Shown here piece by piece: positions 44,005 to 52,700 of a DNA stretch of 52,834 nt. The stretch is from the NCBI GenBank assembly GCA_934454635.1, contig CAKSFR010000016.1:1-52834 (forward strand). The letters run 5' to 3'. How positions within the stretch are numbered: the first letter of the stretch is position 1; every line of letters begins with the position of its first letter. The translations under genes were made by a program, and so were the position numbers. Under the pieces are notes generated by a model. It saw only the letters and a list, made by a program, of their open reading frames with translations. It searched no databases and was not told where the DNA came from. This DNA is from an uncultured Ruminiclostridium sp. (GTDB lineage Bacteria; Bacillota; Clostridia; Oscillospirales; Ruminococcaceae).

Positions 44005-44811
44005 ATGAAACCATTGAAAAAATGCTACAAGAAATTAATGGCTGATACCGAAAGATGGTGTTATTATGACGCGGACGTTCCGAAGCTGTCTTTTAAAATG
44101 TTAAACTGCAAGGACAAGTCCTATGAATTTATAAAAAAATATTTCAAGCGCGGCGGAAAAAACGCAATGCTCGATTTTAAACAGCTTGACAAATATACTA
44201 AAAAAATCAAAAGCCGCGCGCCGTATATTATTTCGGAGTTTCTGCTCGGAATCCTCATTGCGGAAGCCTTTAATATCGACCTGAACCGAAGAAAAGACAA
44301 TATCTGTTTTAAGCATCTGCTGTTTTTGGCGTGTCTTTATCACAACATCGGATATGCCTACAAGGAAGAGCAGAAGTGCGAAGATCTGAGGACGCTGTGG
44401 TTAATTCAGGAAATAGGCGACATTGAATATTCTCGCAGACACATATACAGCGAGCAATCCGAATGTGAAAACAATAGAGAAACGCATATTCGCAGGAACA
44501 AGGAATTTGCATTTATCCTGGCGCTTGCCGATTCTATAGAACCGTTAAAACACACGCAAAATAAACAAGAATTTGATGAAATTGAATTTGAGCCGGCAAA
44601 AGGAAACGGCTTTATACTTTCCGTGCCCGAGAAATGCGGCGAAATTTATAAAGCCGTAAAAGAATTGCCAAAATGGGTAGATGTGAATGTCAGAAGCTGC
44701 GGTGATCGGGAATTTAGAATAACCGAGAAAGAATCGGACGCCGAACTTGTAAACGAATACATGAGGATATTGCGCAAAATTTGCGGACCTGACGGCAATA
44801 ACAATTTCTGA
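44005..44811 (+). CDS. Uncharacterised protein with an HD-domain-like pattern
   Basis: This 268-residue protein starts MKPLKKCYKKLMADTERW behind AAAGGA. A GTG at 43921 keeps the frame open but would leave almost no leader after P2. The middle, HLLFLACLYHNIGYAY, and the later FILALADSIEPLK resemble the H...HN...D pattern of HD-type metal hydrolases. The beginning is basic and the end is charged. It may be a nucleotide phosphohydrolase or a regulator under control of the Agr-like pair. Confidence 0.55.
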   Translation: MKPLKKCYKKLMADTERWCYYDADVPKLSFKMLNCKDKSYEFIKKYFKRGGKNAMLDFKQLDKYTKKIKSRAPYIISEFLLGILIAEAFNIDLNRRKDNICFKHLLFLACLYHNIGYAYKEEQKCEDLRTLWLIQEIGDIEYSRRHIYSEQSECENNRETHIRRNKEFAFILALADSIEPLKHTQNKQEFDEIEFEPAKGNGFILSVPEKCGEIYKAVKELPKWVDVNVRSCGDREFRITEKESDAELVNEYMRILRKICGPDGNNNF

Positions 44812-44859
44812 TCAATACATAATACAATCCCTAATCAATATTTAGATAGTGTCTATATA

Positions 44860-45006
44860 CTAATTGCCCCTTAAAAGAGGTATGTTAAAGCCGGCGAACC
44901 GATTTTGGATACTACTTTCATATTGAGCAGATGTATTGACTGCAAATAACCCTAATGATAGAAATATAGCAATAACAGAGTGAAAAGATTTATGTAGATT
45001 CTTCAT
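44860..45006 (-). CDS. Short secreted peptide precursor
   Basis: This 48-residue frame starts MKNLHKSFHSVIAIFLSLGL behind AGGAGG and has a clear signal peptide with a likely cut after AVNTSA. That leaves QYESSIQNRFAGFNIPLLRG as the mature part, about 21 residues. It follows two other secreted genes on the same strand. The function is unknown; it could be a signal or an antimicrobial peptide. Confidence 0.55.
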   Translation of the reverse strand: MKNLHKSFHSVIAIFLSLGLFAVNTSAQYESSIQNRFAGFNIPLLRGN

Positions 45007-45049
45007 CGTATTCCTCCTATTTTTTATTCAATTGATATTGGTTGTTCCC

Positions 45050-45268
45050 TTAACATACATAATACTGTCCGCTGATGGACACCGTTACTGAGCAGCTTCC
45101 AACATTAATACTTGTTGTTGCTGTAGCTTTGCTTGATGTAACATCTGATGTTGCTGTGGCTGTAGCAGTACCAACTGTAAATGTCTTTGTTGCTGCACTG
45201 GCATTGATAATTAATGCAGACATAACCATTGAACAAGCTACTATACCGGCAATCATTTTCTTAACCAT
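45050..45268 (-). CDS. Small secreted Thr/Ser-rich protein
   Basis: This 72-residue protein starts MVKKMIAGIVACSMVMSALI, a signal peptide cut near NASA-ATK. The mature part (KTFTVGTATATATSDVTSSK) is rich in Thr, Ser, Ala and Val. It ends SISGQYYVC with a second Cys in GSCS, so a disulphide is possible. It lies after the secreted protein at 45.4 kb and belongs to the same regulon by position. Confidence 0.65.
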   Translation of the reverse strand: MVKKMIAGIVACSMVMSALIINASAATKTFTVGTATATATSDVTSSKATATTSINVGSCSVTVSISGQYYVC

Positions 45269-45397
45269 TCTTATGACTTTTTTCCTTTCTTAAATAAGAA
45301 CTTTTTTCTAACAACAATCTTTACATCACCATTGTTAGGCTAACAAAAACAGCCTGATTTGATGCGTTTCAGAATGTTTTTTATCACAGTATCTTTT

Positions 45398-45841
45398 TTA
45401 AGATACTGTTTTCTCCTCACTGTAAATAGTGATTGTTTCAGTTTTGCCGCTTGAACTTGTCAGTGTAAATACGGATTTCACGCGATAAGTGCCGCTTGAT
45501 AAGCCGCTTTTTGAGTTGGTGGCATAAATATAGCTTCCATTGCTTGTCTTTGTCCAATTAGCGCCATCAACATCATTCCATATCCACAAGCCCCAAAACG
45601 ACTGCAATGTCTGCTCAACTGAAATATTAACAATGTCGGAAGTACCTGTACAATTGCTTGTGCATTCAGCTGTATTAGATGAAATATACAGCAAACTTTT
45701 CACCGAATTTGCATATTCATAGAGCAGTGCTATTTCATCGTTTGAAGCATATGTAGCCGTTTCAGCTGAAGCCGATATGCTTGCGCTTGAGAACATCATA
45801 ACAGCCGACAGCAAAAGCGCAATGCTTTTTCTGAACCTCAT
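45398..45841 (-). CDS. Secreted protein of unknown function
   Basis: This 147-residue protein starts MRFRKSIALLLSAVMMFSSA and has a signal peptide cut near ISASA-ETA. The mature part has two Cys (AECTSNCTG), Trp-rich LQSFWGLWIWNDVDGANW and a Ser/Thr-rich strand-like end. It might fold as a small beta protein. It is first of three secreted products after the sigma/anti-sigma pair. Confidence 0.65.
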   Translation of the reverse strand: MRFRKSIALLLSAVMMFSSASISASAETATYASNDEIALLYEYANSVKSLLYISSNTAECTSNCTGTSDIVNISVEQTLQSFWGLWIWNDVDGANWTKTSNGSYIYATNSKSGLSSGTYRVKSVFTLTSSSGKTETITIYSEEKTVS

Positions 45842-45941
45842 TAGATTAGCCCCCTTTCGTATGTATTCGAAGTTTTTTGACCTTCTACTTATTACATTCC
45901 GAAAAAGGGGGCTTTAGGGACATGATATTCTATATATTTTT

Positions 45942-46646
45942 TTAAAATCCTATAATTTCGTTACTATTTGCCAAATCAACCAGTTCTTCTTTGGCAAAAT
46001 CGCCATATAATTCTAAAATATACTCATCGCTGTTCCATATAACTATTGAACTGATTCCTGTTTTTCTTTTGTACTCCACACAAATTGCGTCACAACCATT
46101 TATAAGGGTTTCTTCTATTGTAAATCCCTCGGTATTTATGTGGGCATTGTATTCCGATTTTACGATTTGTTGAAATATGAGCTTGCTGTTATCGTTATTT
46201 TTGTATACCGTGAATTTATCGATAGAGCTTAAAGAAGATTCATATAATTCATACCCTTCGGGAACAACCGAAAGCGTATATTCTTCCTTGATAACAGTCG
46301 GACTATCGCCGATATCAAAAGCAAAAAGATAAGTGCTGCCATTATAAACCGTGCCGCGAAAGCTGTTAGAGATAAAAGCAATAACGCAGCCCGTAATAAA
46401 AGCGAGAGAAACTATGATAACAGCCGCAATCAAGATTCTTTTTCTTATATTTAACGACTTTCCGGTGCTTATTGATATGGATTGATTATAATCCGAAACT
46501 CTGTTTTGAGCAAAAACATTAAATGCTTTTTTCATTTTTCGATTATATTTAGCTGAAAATTTCGGAAGTGCGATTTCTTCAACGGCTGAAAATTCATTCT
46601 CATAATACATAGCCATTAAATCGCCGACAGAATAATTCTTATTCAT
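45942..46646 (-). CDS. Anti-sigma-like membrane protein
   Basis: This 234-residue protein has a cytoplasmic N-terminus (~1-70) with helices, one membrane helix (ILIAAVIIVSLAFITGCVIA) and an external part of about 140 residues (DUF4367-like pattern). Genes of this build placed after an ECF sigma factor bind and silence it. The start overlaps the sigma gene end by 8 bases. The external part could sense an envelope signal. Confidence 0.7.
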   Translation of the reverse strand: MNKNYSVGDLMAMYYENEFSAVEEIALPKFSAKYNRKMKKAFNVFAQNRVSDYNQSISISTGKSLNIRKRILIAAVIIVSLAFITGCVIAFISNSFRGTVYNGSTYLFAFDIGDSPTVIKEEYTLSVVPEGYELYESSLSSIDKFTVYKNNDNSKLIFQQIVKSEYNAHINTEGFTIEETLINGCDAICVEYKRKTGISSIVIWNSDEYILELYGDFAKEELVDLANSNEIIGF

Positions 46647-47184
46647 CTTTCAAGCTCTCCATATACTGTTTAATCTGATTTATAGCTCGGGCAATTCTTT
46701 TCTTCGCTGCATCTTCGGATATTCCAAGAGCGGTTGCAATCTCACTGTTTTTCAAACCTAAGTGTGCTTTCAGATAAACCGCAGCCTTTGTTGTTTCGGG
46801 CAGCTCGTCAATAAATTTTAGTATCTGCTCACACATACATTCGCTTATTACAATGTCTTCTACCGGCATTTGCTCGTTTAAAGCCCCGATAAGCTCTGTT
46901 TCATTCTTATAAATCTTATGTTTTTTGTTCCATATTTTGTGGGAAGTATTTCTTATTACAACATTTATATATGATACTCTTTTATCGCAGGGAATATTAA
47001 ACAGAGTCGAGGGATTTTTTGCAATAGCTAAAAATGACTCTTGTATAGCGTCCTCCGTATCTTGCTTGTTATGTAATTCTTTAAACGCAATTGAATAAAA
47101 GGTCTTTATATTACGCTCGTAAATCTCTGATAATTCGTTACGTTGTTCATCTGTTTCAAGAATAGCCAAAGCCGCAGAAATCAT
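46639..47184 (-). CDS. ECF-type RNA polymerase sigma factor
   Basis: This 181-residue protein has sigma region 2 (AFKELHNKQDTEDAIQESFL, ~35-60) and region 4 (LPETTKAAVYLKAHLGLKNS, EIATALGISEDAAKKRIARA, ~125-170). The length is typical. It probably directs transcription of the secreted genes downstream, under control of the linked anti-sigma protein. Confidence 0.85.
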   Translation of the reverse strand: MISAALAILETDEQRNELSEIYERNIKTFYSIAFKELHNKQDTEDAIQESFLAIAKNPSTLFNIPCDKRVSYINVVIRNTSHKIWNKKHKIYKNETELIGALNEQMPVEDIVISECMCEQILKFIDELPETTKAAVYLKAHLGLKNSEIATALGISEDAAKKRIARAINQIKQYMESLKDE

Positions 47185-47637
47185 ATCTTTTCCTCGTTTC
47201 TTTATAGTACCTCGCTATTAGTATAACATCTAAATACAAAAAACGCAAGATATGAAAGGACTTAAAACAGATTATGTTGTATTCCGTGTCATATTTCGTG
47301 TCATATAATTGCTCAAAACGCTGTTTTTGCGCTCAAAATCCTGCTTGCGAGCGCGAAATTCTGCGTTTGGGAAATACGAGAAAACCCGCATTGTTAAGCC
47401 ATTTCCGGCCACAATGCGGGTTTTCGTCATTTTAGTGTTTGGCTACAAACGCATATTTTGATACAAGTTGCATAGGGTTGCAGTTTTCGGATTATGGCTG
47501 CATTGATGAAACAGCTAATGTTAGAATTTTAACAACATATTAAAGTTGCCCAATCACAACCTCTATATCCGTTTCATCTTTCATATAATCAACATTATAG
47601 GTCACAATCAAATTCAGACACTTTCATGTATTAGTGT
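47185..47637. other. Non-coding gap with the right inverted repeat copy
   Basis: No gene is visible apart from the repeat at 47307-47442. Remaining sequence is AT-rich and includes the beginning of prophage remnant 2. Confidence 0.5.
47307..47442 (-). repeat. 136-bp inverted repeat, right copy
   Basis: It is the reverse complement of 30899-31034, same length, with scattered differences only. The two copies face each other across 16.3 kb. Confidence 0.85.
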
Positions 47638-47822
47638 TTAAAATTTTTCCAAAGAACTAGTTACGCTGTCTGGAACGTTCTTCTCGCCCTCGGTGGCTTC
47701 CGCTTTCCACGGGTGCTTTCCGCTGCCATCCGGCTTGTTTCTGCGGAGGAACGTTCCCTTAATTGTAGGCGTGGAAAACGTTATACTGTCGCCCTTTGTA
47801 GCAAGCGAAGTTGACGGACTAC
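47638..47822 (-). pseudogene. Major tail protein fragment (remnant 2)
   Basis: It carries GSPSTSLATKGDSITFSTPT and HPWKAEATEGEKNVPDSV, nearly identical to the tail tube protein of prophage 1. It breaks off into non-phage sequence, and its upstream side is joined directly to the connector fragment. Confidence 0.85.
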
Positions 47823-47998
47823 CGAACTTCCTGTTCGGTAGTCGGTGGCATGGGATTATTTGTGTAATAGCCCTATTCAATGTGCTGATAGCTTTCAGCG
47901 TAGGAAACAGCGGCGGTGATGAACCCGCTTATGAGTTCATCGTCCGCCGAATGTTCAAGTATGAGGTTCTGCTTAACTTTTGTCAGAAGTTCGTTCAT
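47823..47998 (-). pseudogene. Connector protein fragment with nonsense codon (remnant 2)
   Basis: From ATG 47998 it reads MNELLTKVKQNLILEHSADD, close to the prophage 1 connector. A TAG stops it after YQHIE, where prophage 1 has a CAG codon. The 3' end is joined to the tail fragment near EQ of the TTEQ motif. Confidence 0.85.
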
Positions 47999-48010
47999 AG
48001 TCACCGCCTA

Positions 48011-48970
48011 TTAGCCGCCGGAAGAACCCGAGCCGGCTTTCATCTTGAGAATCTGCACTGCTTCGAGGAGAATCAGCTTGCCGTCAGCGCGCTCCTTTGC
48101 CACAAAGCCGACCATACCGTTTCCAGCATACAGCTCCTTGAGTTCCGAAAATGAACGTGCGCCACGGTCTCCGATGTTGTAGTAGCTAAAATCGCCGAAT
48201 GCGATTACGGGCTTTCCTGCGGCAATAGTGGGGACATACGGAGAAGTGTAGACTTCGTAGCCGAACAGTCTGTCAATTTTAGTCGGATCCTTTATAGTTC
48301 CCAGGTGTTCAAGCACGCCGCTTGGCGCTGCGCCGTTTGCAAAGAACTTAGCGCCGAACTCCTCGGTCGCAATTGCAAGCCCGATAGCGTTCTTAGCCAT
48401 TGCAATCGGCGAGTAGCCAACAAGCCCGTCAAAGCCAAGTCCGGGAATATGCAGGACATCGCCCGACGAGAGAATAACCTCGTATTCCTTGCTGCGGATT
48501 GCTTCGTCTGAGCCACGGTAGTATTTGTAGTACAGCGTTCCGTTGGAATCACGGTCAACCGACATTCGGTTAGGCATAAGCGGGTACAGAGCAATGACCT
48601 CGCCCTTTCCGTTGCGGATAATCTGCGCGTATGCGTTGCCCCATAGTAGTAAATGAGTCATAAGCGTTTCACGAAACACGAACGAGGTCATTTCGGGATT
48701 GGGTTCATCGTGCAACAGGAAATACAGAGGGTTATCGATAGCCTTTTCTTTCCCTCCGTCAGAGCGGTATTTATACAAGTGCAGCGGTAATCCCGCTACG
48801 GCTTCCGACAGTACACGCACACAGGAATACACGGCGGTCATTTGCATTGCGGAACGCTCGGTGACGTTCTTTCCCGCAGTCGAACTGCCCATGTAAAAGC
48901 GGTATGCGCTGCCGGCTGTGCTGTTTTTAGGCTTGTCCCTTGAATGGAATAAGCTGCTGAAAATCTTCAT
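48011..48970 (-). pseudogene. Portal N-terminal / capsid C-terminal fusion (remnant 2)
   Basis: From MKIFSSLFHSRDKPKNSTAG to GTIKDPTK (about 230 residues) it matches the prophage 1 portal. It then jumps in frame to DRLFGYEVYTSPYVPTI, the last third of the capsid. The parental sequences share a short ACCCGACA word at the break, so a deletion by short homology is likely. The fused frame is open throughout. Confidence 0.88.
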
Positions 48971-49049
48971 GTGGTCAGTCCTTTCGTAAAATGGGCATAA
49001 GAAAAGCACCTGCCATTGCTGACAGATGCTTAATAATTATTCTGTTGTA

Positions 49050-49373
49050 TTATATAAACTTTTTCATCACGCGGGTATAATCTTGCTTTGCGTTGAAAAC
49101 CGCATTAACGTATACCGTGTTTTCTTCCTTGACATAATAATAAAACATAAGGTAATTATCATGAATGAGAAAACGATATCCGTTACTCACAAGAACTCTG
49201 TCCTTAGGTAGCGAGCCGCTTTCCGGCAGTATTTCGAGATTTTTGCATTTTTCTCTTAGCTTGTTTACAAAACGGATCGCAATATTCTTATCCTTTGACT
49301 GCTTTGCAATATAAAAGGCTATATCGCGAAGATCAGCTTCTGCTGTATCAGTGAATATTACTCTGCAATTCAT
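49050..49373 (-). CDS. RelE/ParE-family toxin
   Basis: This 107-residue protein starts MNCRVIFTDTAEADLRDIAF and has IAKQSKDKNIAIRFVNKL, RVLVSNGYRFLIHDNY and LMFYYYVKEENTVYV. These are patterns of the RelE/ParE superfamily. It follows its antitoxin with a 4-base overlap. ParE-like toxins act on gyrase and RelE-like ones on ribosome-bound mRNA; which applies cannot be told here. Confidence 0.82.
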   Translation of the reverse strand: MNCRVIFTDTAEADLRDIAFYIAKQSKDKNIAIRFVNKLREKCKNLEILPESGSLPKDRVLVSNGYRFLIHDNYLMFYYYVKEENTVYVNAVFNAKQDYTRVMKKFI

Positions 49374-49666
49374 ACATCAAGGTTCTCCAGGTCGTTTAAT
49401 AAATCGTTGAATACATCATCAGCGCTGTGGACTCTTCCAAGCCTTATATCATCCATGCTTTGCGCAAGGTGCGCATACAGAGCAAGTTTTTCTTCAAGCT
49501 CGGAAATATAGTGCATTGTCTGCTGATAATCCTCATGGCTAAGAAGTACAGTATCCTCCTTGCCATTAACCGTGATTGCTACCGGATTATCCCTTGTAAG
49601 TGCGGAAATCTGAGCATAATTAGTGCGAATGTCCTTTGACGGTCTTATTGAAATAGAGTTTGTCAT
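49370..49666 (-). CDS. Phd/YefM-like antitoxin
   Basis: This 98-residue protein starts MTNSISIRPSKDIRTNYAQI behind AGGAGG. It continues VTVNGKEDTVLLSHEDY-like sequence typical of Phd/YefM antitoxins that bind DNA through the N-terminus and the toxin through the C-terminus. A longer start at 49675 is less likely. The pair is probably autoregulated. Confidence 0.8.
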   Translation of the reverse strand: MTNSISIRPSKDIRTNYAQISALTRDNPVAITVNGKEDTVLLSHEDYQQTMHYISELEEKLALYAHLAQSMDDIRLGRVHSADDVFNDLLNDLENLDV

Positions 49667-49737
49667 AAAAAACACCTCCTATGTTGGTAGTCATATTATA
49701 ACACAATTATGCTACTTTGTCAATAAGATTATACGCA

Positions 49738-50163
49738 TCAGATAAAAAGTATTCCTCTTTCATCATAAACACTCGCCCCGTGGTCATTCCCGCAGCGGAT
49801 AGCGCGGTCGAGAGCCATAATAGTAGCGACTGCTCCGTCAATCTTCTCGGTGGACTTTTCCTTATCTGCCTTGATGTTGCCGGCGGGGTCGGTGCGAATG
49901 TAGATATTATCCATATTCCAACGCAGAACCGGGTGACCGCCATGTGCTATCTTCTGTTCAAGCACCAGTTTCATCAGCTCCTTTGTCGGCGGGGACATAT
50001 CCTTAAATCCTTGTCCGAAAGGCACTACAGTAAATCCCATGCCCTCGAGGTTCTGAACCATCTGCACAGCGCCCCAGCGGTCAAAGGCTATCTCTCGAAT
50101 ATTGAAGCGCTCACCGAGCCTTTCAATGAACTGCTCGATAAAGCCGTAATGTCGCTGCAACAT
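49738..50163 (-). pseudogene. Large terminase C-terminal fragment (remnant 2)
   Basis: About 140 residues match terminase ends: FNIREIAFDRWGAVQMVQNL, GFKDMSPPTKELMKLVLE, and the nuclease-like DAVATIMALDRAIRCGN. The N-terminal ATPase is missing, and the frame stops at the junction with the McrB-like gene near 50164. Confidence 0.85.
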
Positions 50164-50815
50164 TTGGAGATGTTTTCCAACTGCTTGATTGCGGAGAAGA
50201 TGGAGTGAGTATCCTATTCAGGCATCAGAAGATATTAAGGTTTATCTTGCCAAAGAACTGGGAGGTAATCCTAAAGATTACGCTAAGATTCGCATCCCGG
50301 ACAATACGTTCGTTTGGGCTACCATGAATAGTGCCGACCAGGGTGTATTCCGAATGGATACTGTTTTTAAGCGCAGATGGGATTTCACCTATTTGGATAT
50401 CGATGACAGTGAAACCGGAGTTATTGGCAAAAAGGTCATCCTTGGTCAAGGCGAGCCTCGCCACGTTGTGGAATGGAACGCGCTCCGCAAAGCCATCAAC
50501 AATGAACTGCTCACTTATAAGGTGAACGAGGATAAGCTGATGGGACCGCATTTTATCTCCAAGAAGAATCTGCCGGAGGGTGAAATCATCGACCCTGTCG
50601 TTTTTAGTCGTATCTTCAAGAACAAAGTCATTATGCACCTGTTCGACGATGCCGCAAAACAAAAGCGTCCGTCCTTATTTGCAGGATGCAGAGATAAAAA
50701 TAAAAACCTTTACTCCCAAATTTGCAGAGAATTTGACACTAAGGGTGTATATATCTTTTGCGAAGCGATTAATACCCAGTTTATTGATAATGTCCCAGAG
50801 GATGATGGAGAATGA
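50164..50815 (+). pseudogene. McrB-like AAA GTPase, C-terminal part, truncated and frameshifted
   Basis: Before 50,205 the frame reads TFGDVFQLLDCGEDGV; after a one-base loss it resumes SEYPIQASEDIKVYLAKELG. It carries the McrB/LlaJI markers WATMNSADQGVFRMDTVFKR and RWDFTYLDID. The N-terminal half, with the P-loop, is lost at the phage junction. In LlaJI-type systems this subunit couples GTP hydrolysis to DNA cleavage, so the system is likely dead here. Confidence 0.8.
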
Positions 50816-52284
50816 TTTCAGTATTTCTACGAGAACAAAAACGCTATACTCAGAAAGACCTAATTAAGGAACTTCGTTGTTCCGAGGAAAAGACTGTCTG
50901 CATTCTGAAGCGACTAAAAGAATATGGCGTATTGAAGACCGTGAAAGCAAACGACACACAGAAGGATCTCACCGATTTGTTGGATGAGGACATCGAAATC
51001 GCTGATGTTGAGGTTGGCGAAAACGAATATCTGTATGTATTCACTTTTGTAGGTGTAATTACAATTGAGGGTCGGGTGCTGAAATACTATCCAAAGTATC
51101 TGCTCAACGCTACAGCACCCAAATCAGAACTGAAACTGGTGCTGAAGGTTCTGGAAAAATATAATCCCAAGGAGCAGATCATTCGTATGTACAACGATAC
51201 AAGTGACAGCAGCGCATTTAATATGTTAGCTGTTATGTTGTTCCTTCTCCAGGATTATTTTGAGTATGGTGCATATACCAATACACAGGATATCGTGAAA
51301 ACAAATGGGTTCGGCGATATCCTCTGGGACAAAACCATTAACGAAACATTCATGCTCATCAGCAATAACCGACCGTATTACCCTGAATTGCTGACCATGA
51401 AACGTGTGAATGATGATTATGATTTCTTTAAGCGCCTGCACGAATGTATTCTCACCCATTGCACCAAAGAATTACAAGATGCGGACTTGTTGGATTTGTT
51501 TGATATCATGGGAGTCGATATTTCCGACGAACAGATTGAGGACTTCGGTGACAAGGAATATATTCTGGATCGCATTGCCAAGGAACTCAATGTCCAGTTC
51601 AATACCCGCAAACAGCTTCTGCTAAAAACCTTGTATGCATATATAGCAAACAGTAATACACTGGATGACCTAGACTGCTTCAGTATGTTTGGAACGAACA
51701 GCTTTAACTTGGTATGGGAGAAAGTCTGTGCAGAGGTAATGGACAATCAGCTACAGAAGCCCATTGGCTGCTTGCAACTTCCGGTGCCTTTAGCAAAGCA
51801 GTACCGTGATATGCGGCATAAGAAACTCATTGATTTGATTGATAAACCACAATGGGTTGGAACTGCACCAAACGGTGATCCGTTTGTAAAACAAGCAGAG
51901 GATACGCTTATTCCTGACCTTATTTCTATTGTTAATGTCAATGGAGACTACCGGTTTATCATTTTCGATGCCAAGTATTACAATATCCAGATGGAACACA
52001 ATAAAAAGCTGCGTGGTCAGCCCGGTATCGAATCCATCACCAAACAATATCTGTATCAGTTGGCATATCAGCCTTTTGTGGTAGCTCACCAGATTAGTAC
52101 TGTGAAGAACTGTTTTCTTATGCCGACAGCAGCAATGGAGATAATATCAAAAGGCACTGCGTCACTAGCCTTGTTGAGCAATTTAGGCTTGGAAGATATT
52201 CAAATTCGTTTACTTCCGGCTAAAATCATGTATTGCCATTATCTTGAGAATACAAAGATGAATATTGAAGACTTTCATTTGTGA
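50812..52284 (+). CDS. LlaJI-family restriction endonuclease subunit (McrC-like)
   Basis: This 490-residue protein starts MISVFLREQKRYTQKDLIKE, overlapping the McrB-like stop (ATGA). It has an N-terminal winged helix-like segment, a middle region, and a C-terminal nuclease core with PD-(D/E)xK features (LIPDLISI and FIIFDAKYYN). It cleaves modified or specific DNA only with the McrB-like partner, which is broken here. The protein itself is intact. Confidence 0.82.
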   Translation: MISVFLREQKRYTQKDLIKELRCSEEKTVCILKRLKEYGVLKTVKANDTQKDLTDLLDEDIEIADVEVGENEYLYVFTFVGVITIEGRVLKYYPKYLLNATAPKSELKLVLKVLEKYNPKEQIIRMYNDTSDSSAFNMLAVMLFLLQDYFEYGAYTNTQDIVKTNGFGDILWDKTINETFMLISNNRPYYPELLTMKRVNDDYDFFKRLHECILTHCTKELQDADLLDLFDIMGVDISDEQIEDFGDKEYILDRIAKELNVQFNTRKQLLLKTLYAYIANSNTLDDLDCFSMFGTNSFNLVWEKVCAEVMDNQLQKPIGCLQLPVPLAKQYRDMRHKKLIDLIDKPQWVGTAPNGDPFVKQAEDTLIPDLISIVNVNGDYRFIIFDAKYYNIQMEHNKKLRGQPGIESITKQYLYQLAYQPFVVAHQISTVKNCFLMPTAAMEIISKGTASLALLSNLGLEDIQIRLLPAKIMYCHYLENTKMNIEDFHL

Positions 52285-52375
52285 ACTTCTATAACCCTTA
52301 TTACATCTATGGTTTTCGACTAAATTGGTGCATTTTTTGAAATAAGCAACTTTTATCTCTCGTAAACCCTTTACT

Positions 52376-52415
52376 AAAGCCTTTCGCGGAATTTTTCTGC
52401 CGCGAGGGGCTTTTT
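52376..52415 (+). terminator. Terminator of the restriction genes
   Basis: AAAGCC...CGCGG and CCGCG...GGCTTTTT form a stem around ATTTTTCTG, ending in TTTTT. Confidence 0.82.
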
Positions 52416-52518
52416 GTATCGAAGACAAGAGATAAGCTCTTCTTGTAAGTCTGGCGCGATTTTTGTGCAGTGTTGCCTTAATATTCTAAAAATAAGAATG
52501 AGGAACCGGAAAAGTATT

Positions 52519-52653
52519 TTGAAATTATTTCCTTTACAATGAAACTTTCCCTGTCACTCTGAAACTATTCGTATTGGAAAAATTTCAGAATGACTTGTTT
52601 TCACGAAAAACAATCCGGAAATGAACTGCAAAAACGGCACAATGAAACTATCC
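52519..52653 (+). repeat. Repeated TGAAACT-type words, possible IS end remnant
   Basis: Near-copies lie at 52519 (TTGAAATTATTTCC), 52539 (ATGAAACTTTCC), 52559 (CTGAAACTATTC) and 52641 (ATGAAACTATCC). Multiple short repeats like these occur at ends of IS21-type elements. No transposase is present, so this is only suggestive. Confidence 0.35.
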
Positions 52654-52668
52654 ATAAAAAGTAAAAAA

Positions 52669-52700
52669 GCCTAAAACCCTTTTAATAAAGGCTTTTAGGC
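52669..52700. terminator. Hairpin with T/A flanks before tRNA-Asn
   Basis: GCCTAAAA and TTTTAGGC are flanked by AAAAA on both sides. It could stop tRNA-Asn transcription from the right. Confidence 0.55.

Larger units (their letters stand above)
47638..50163 (-). mobile_element. Prophage remnant 2 (deleted relative of prophage 1)
   Basis: In the same direction as prophage 1, it keeps a terminase C-terminus, a toxin-antitoxin pair, a portal fused to the capsid C-terminus, and a connector fragment fused to a tail-tube fragment. Both fusions remove the genes between, so it is a multiply deleted copy. Confidence 0.85.
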
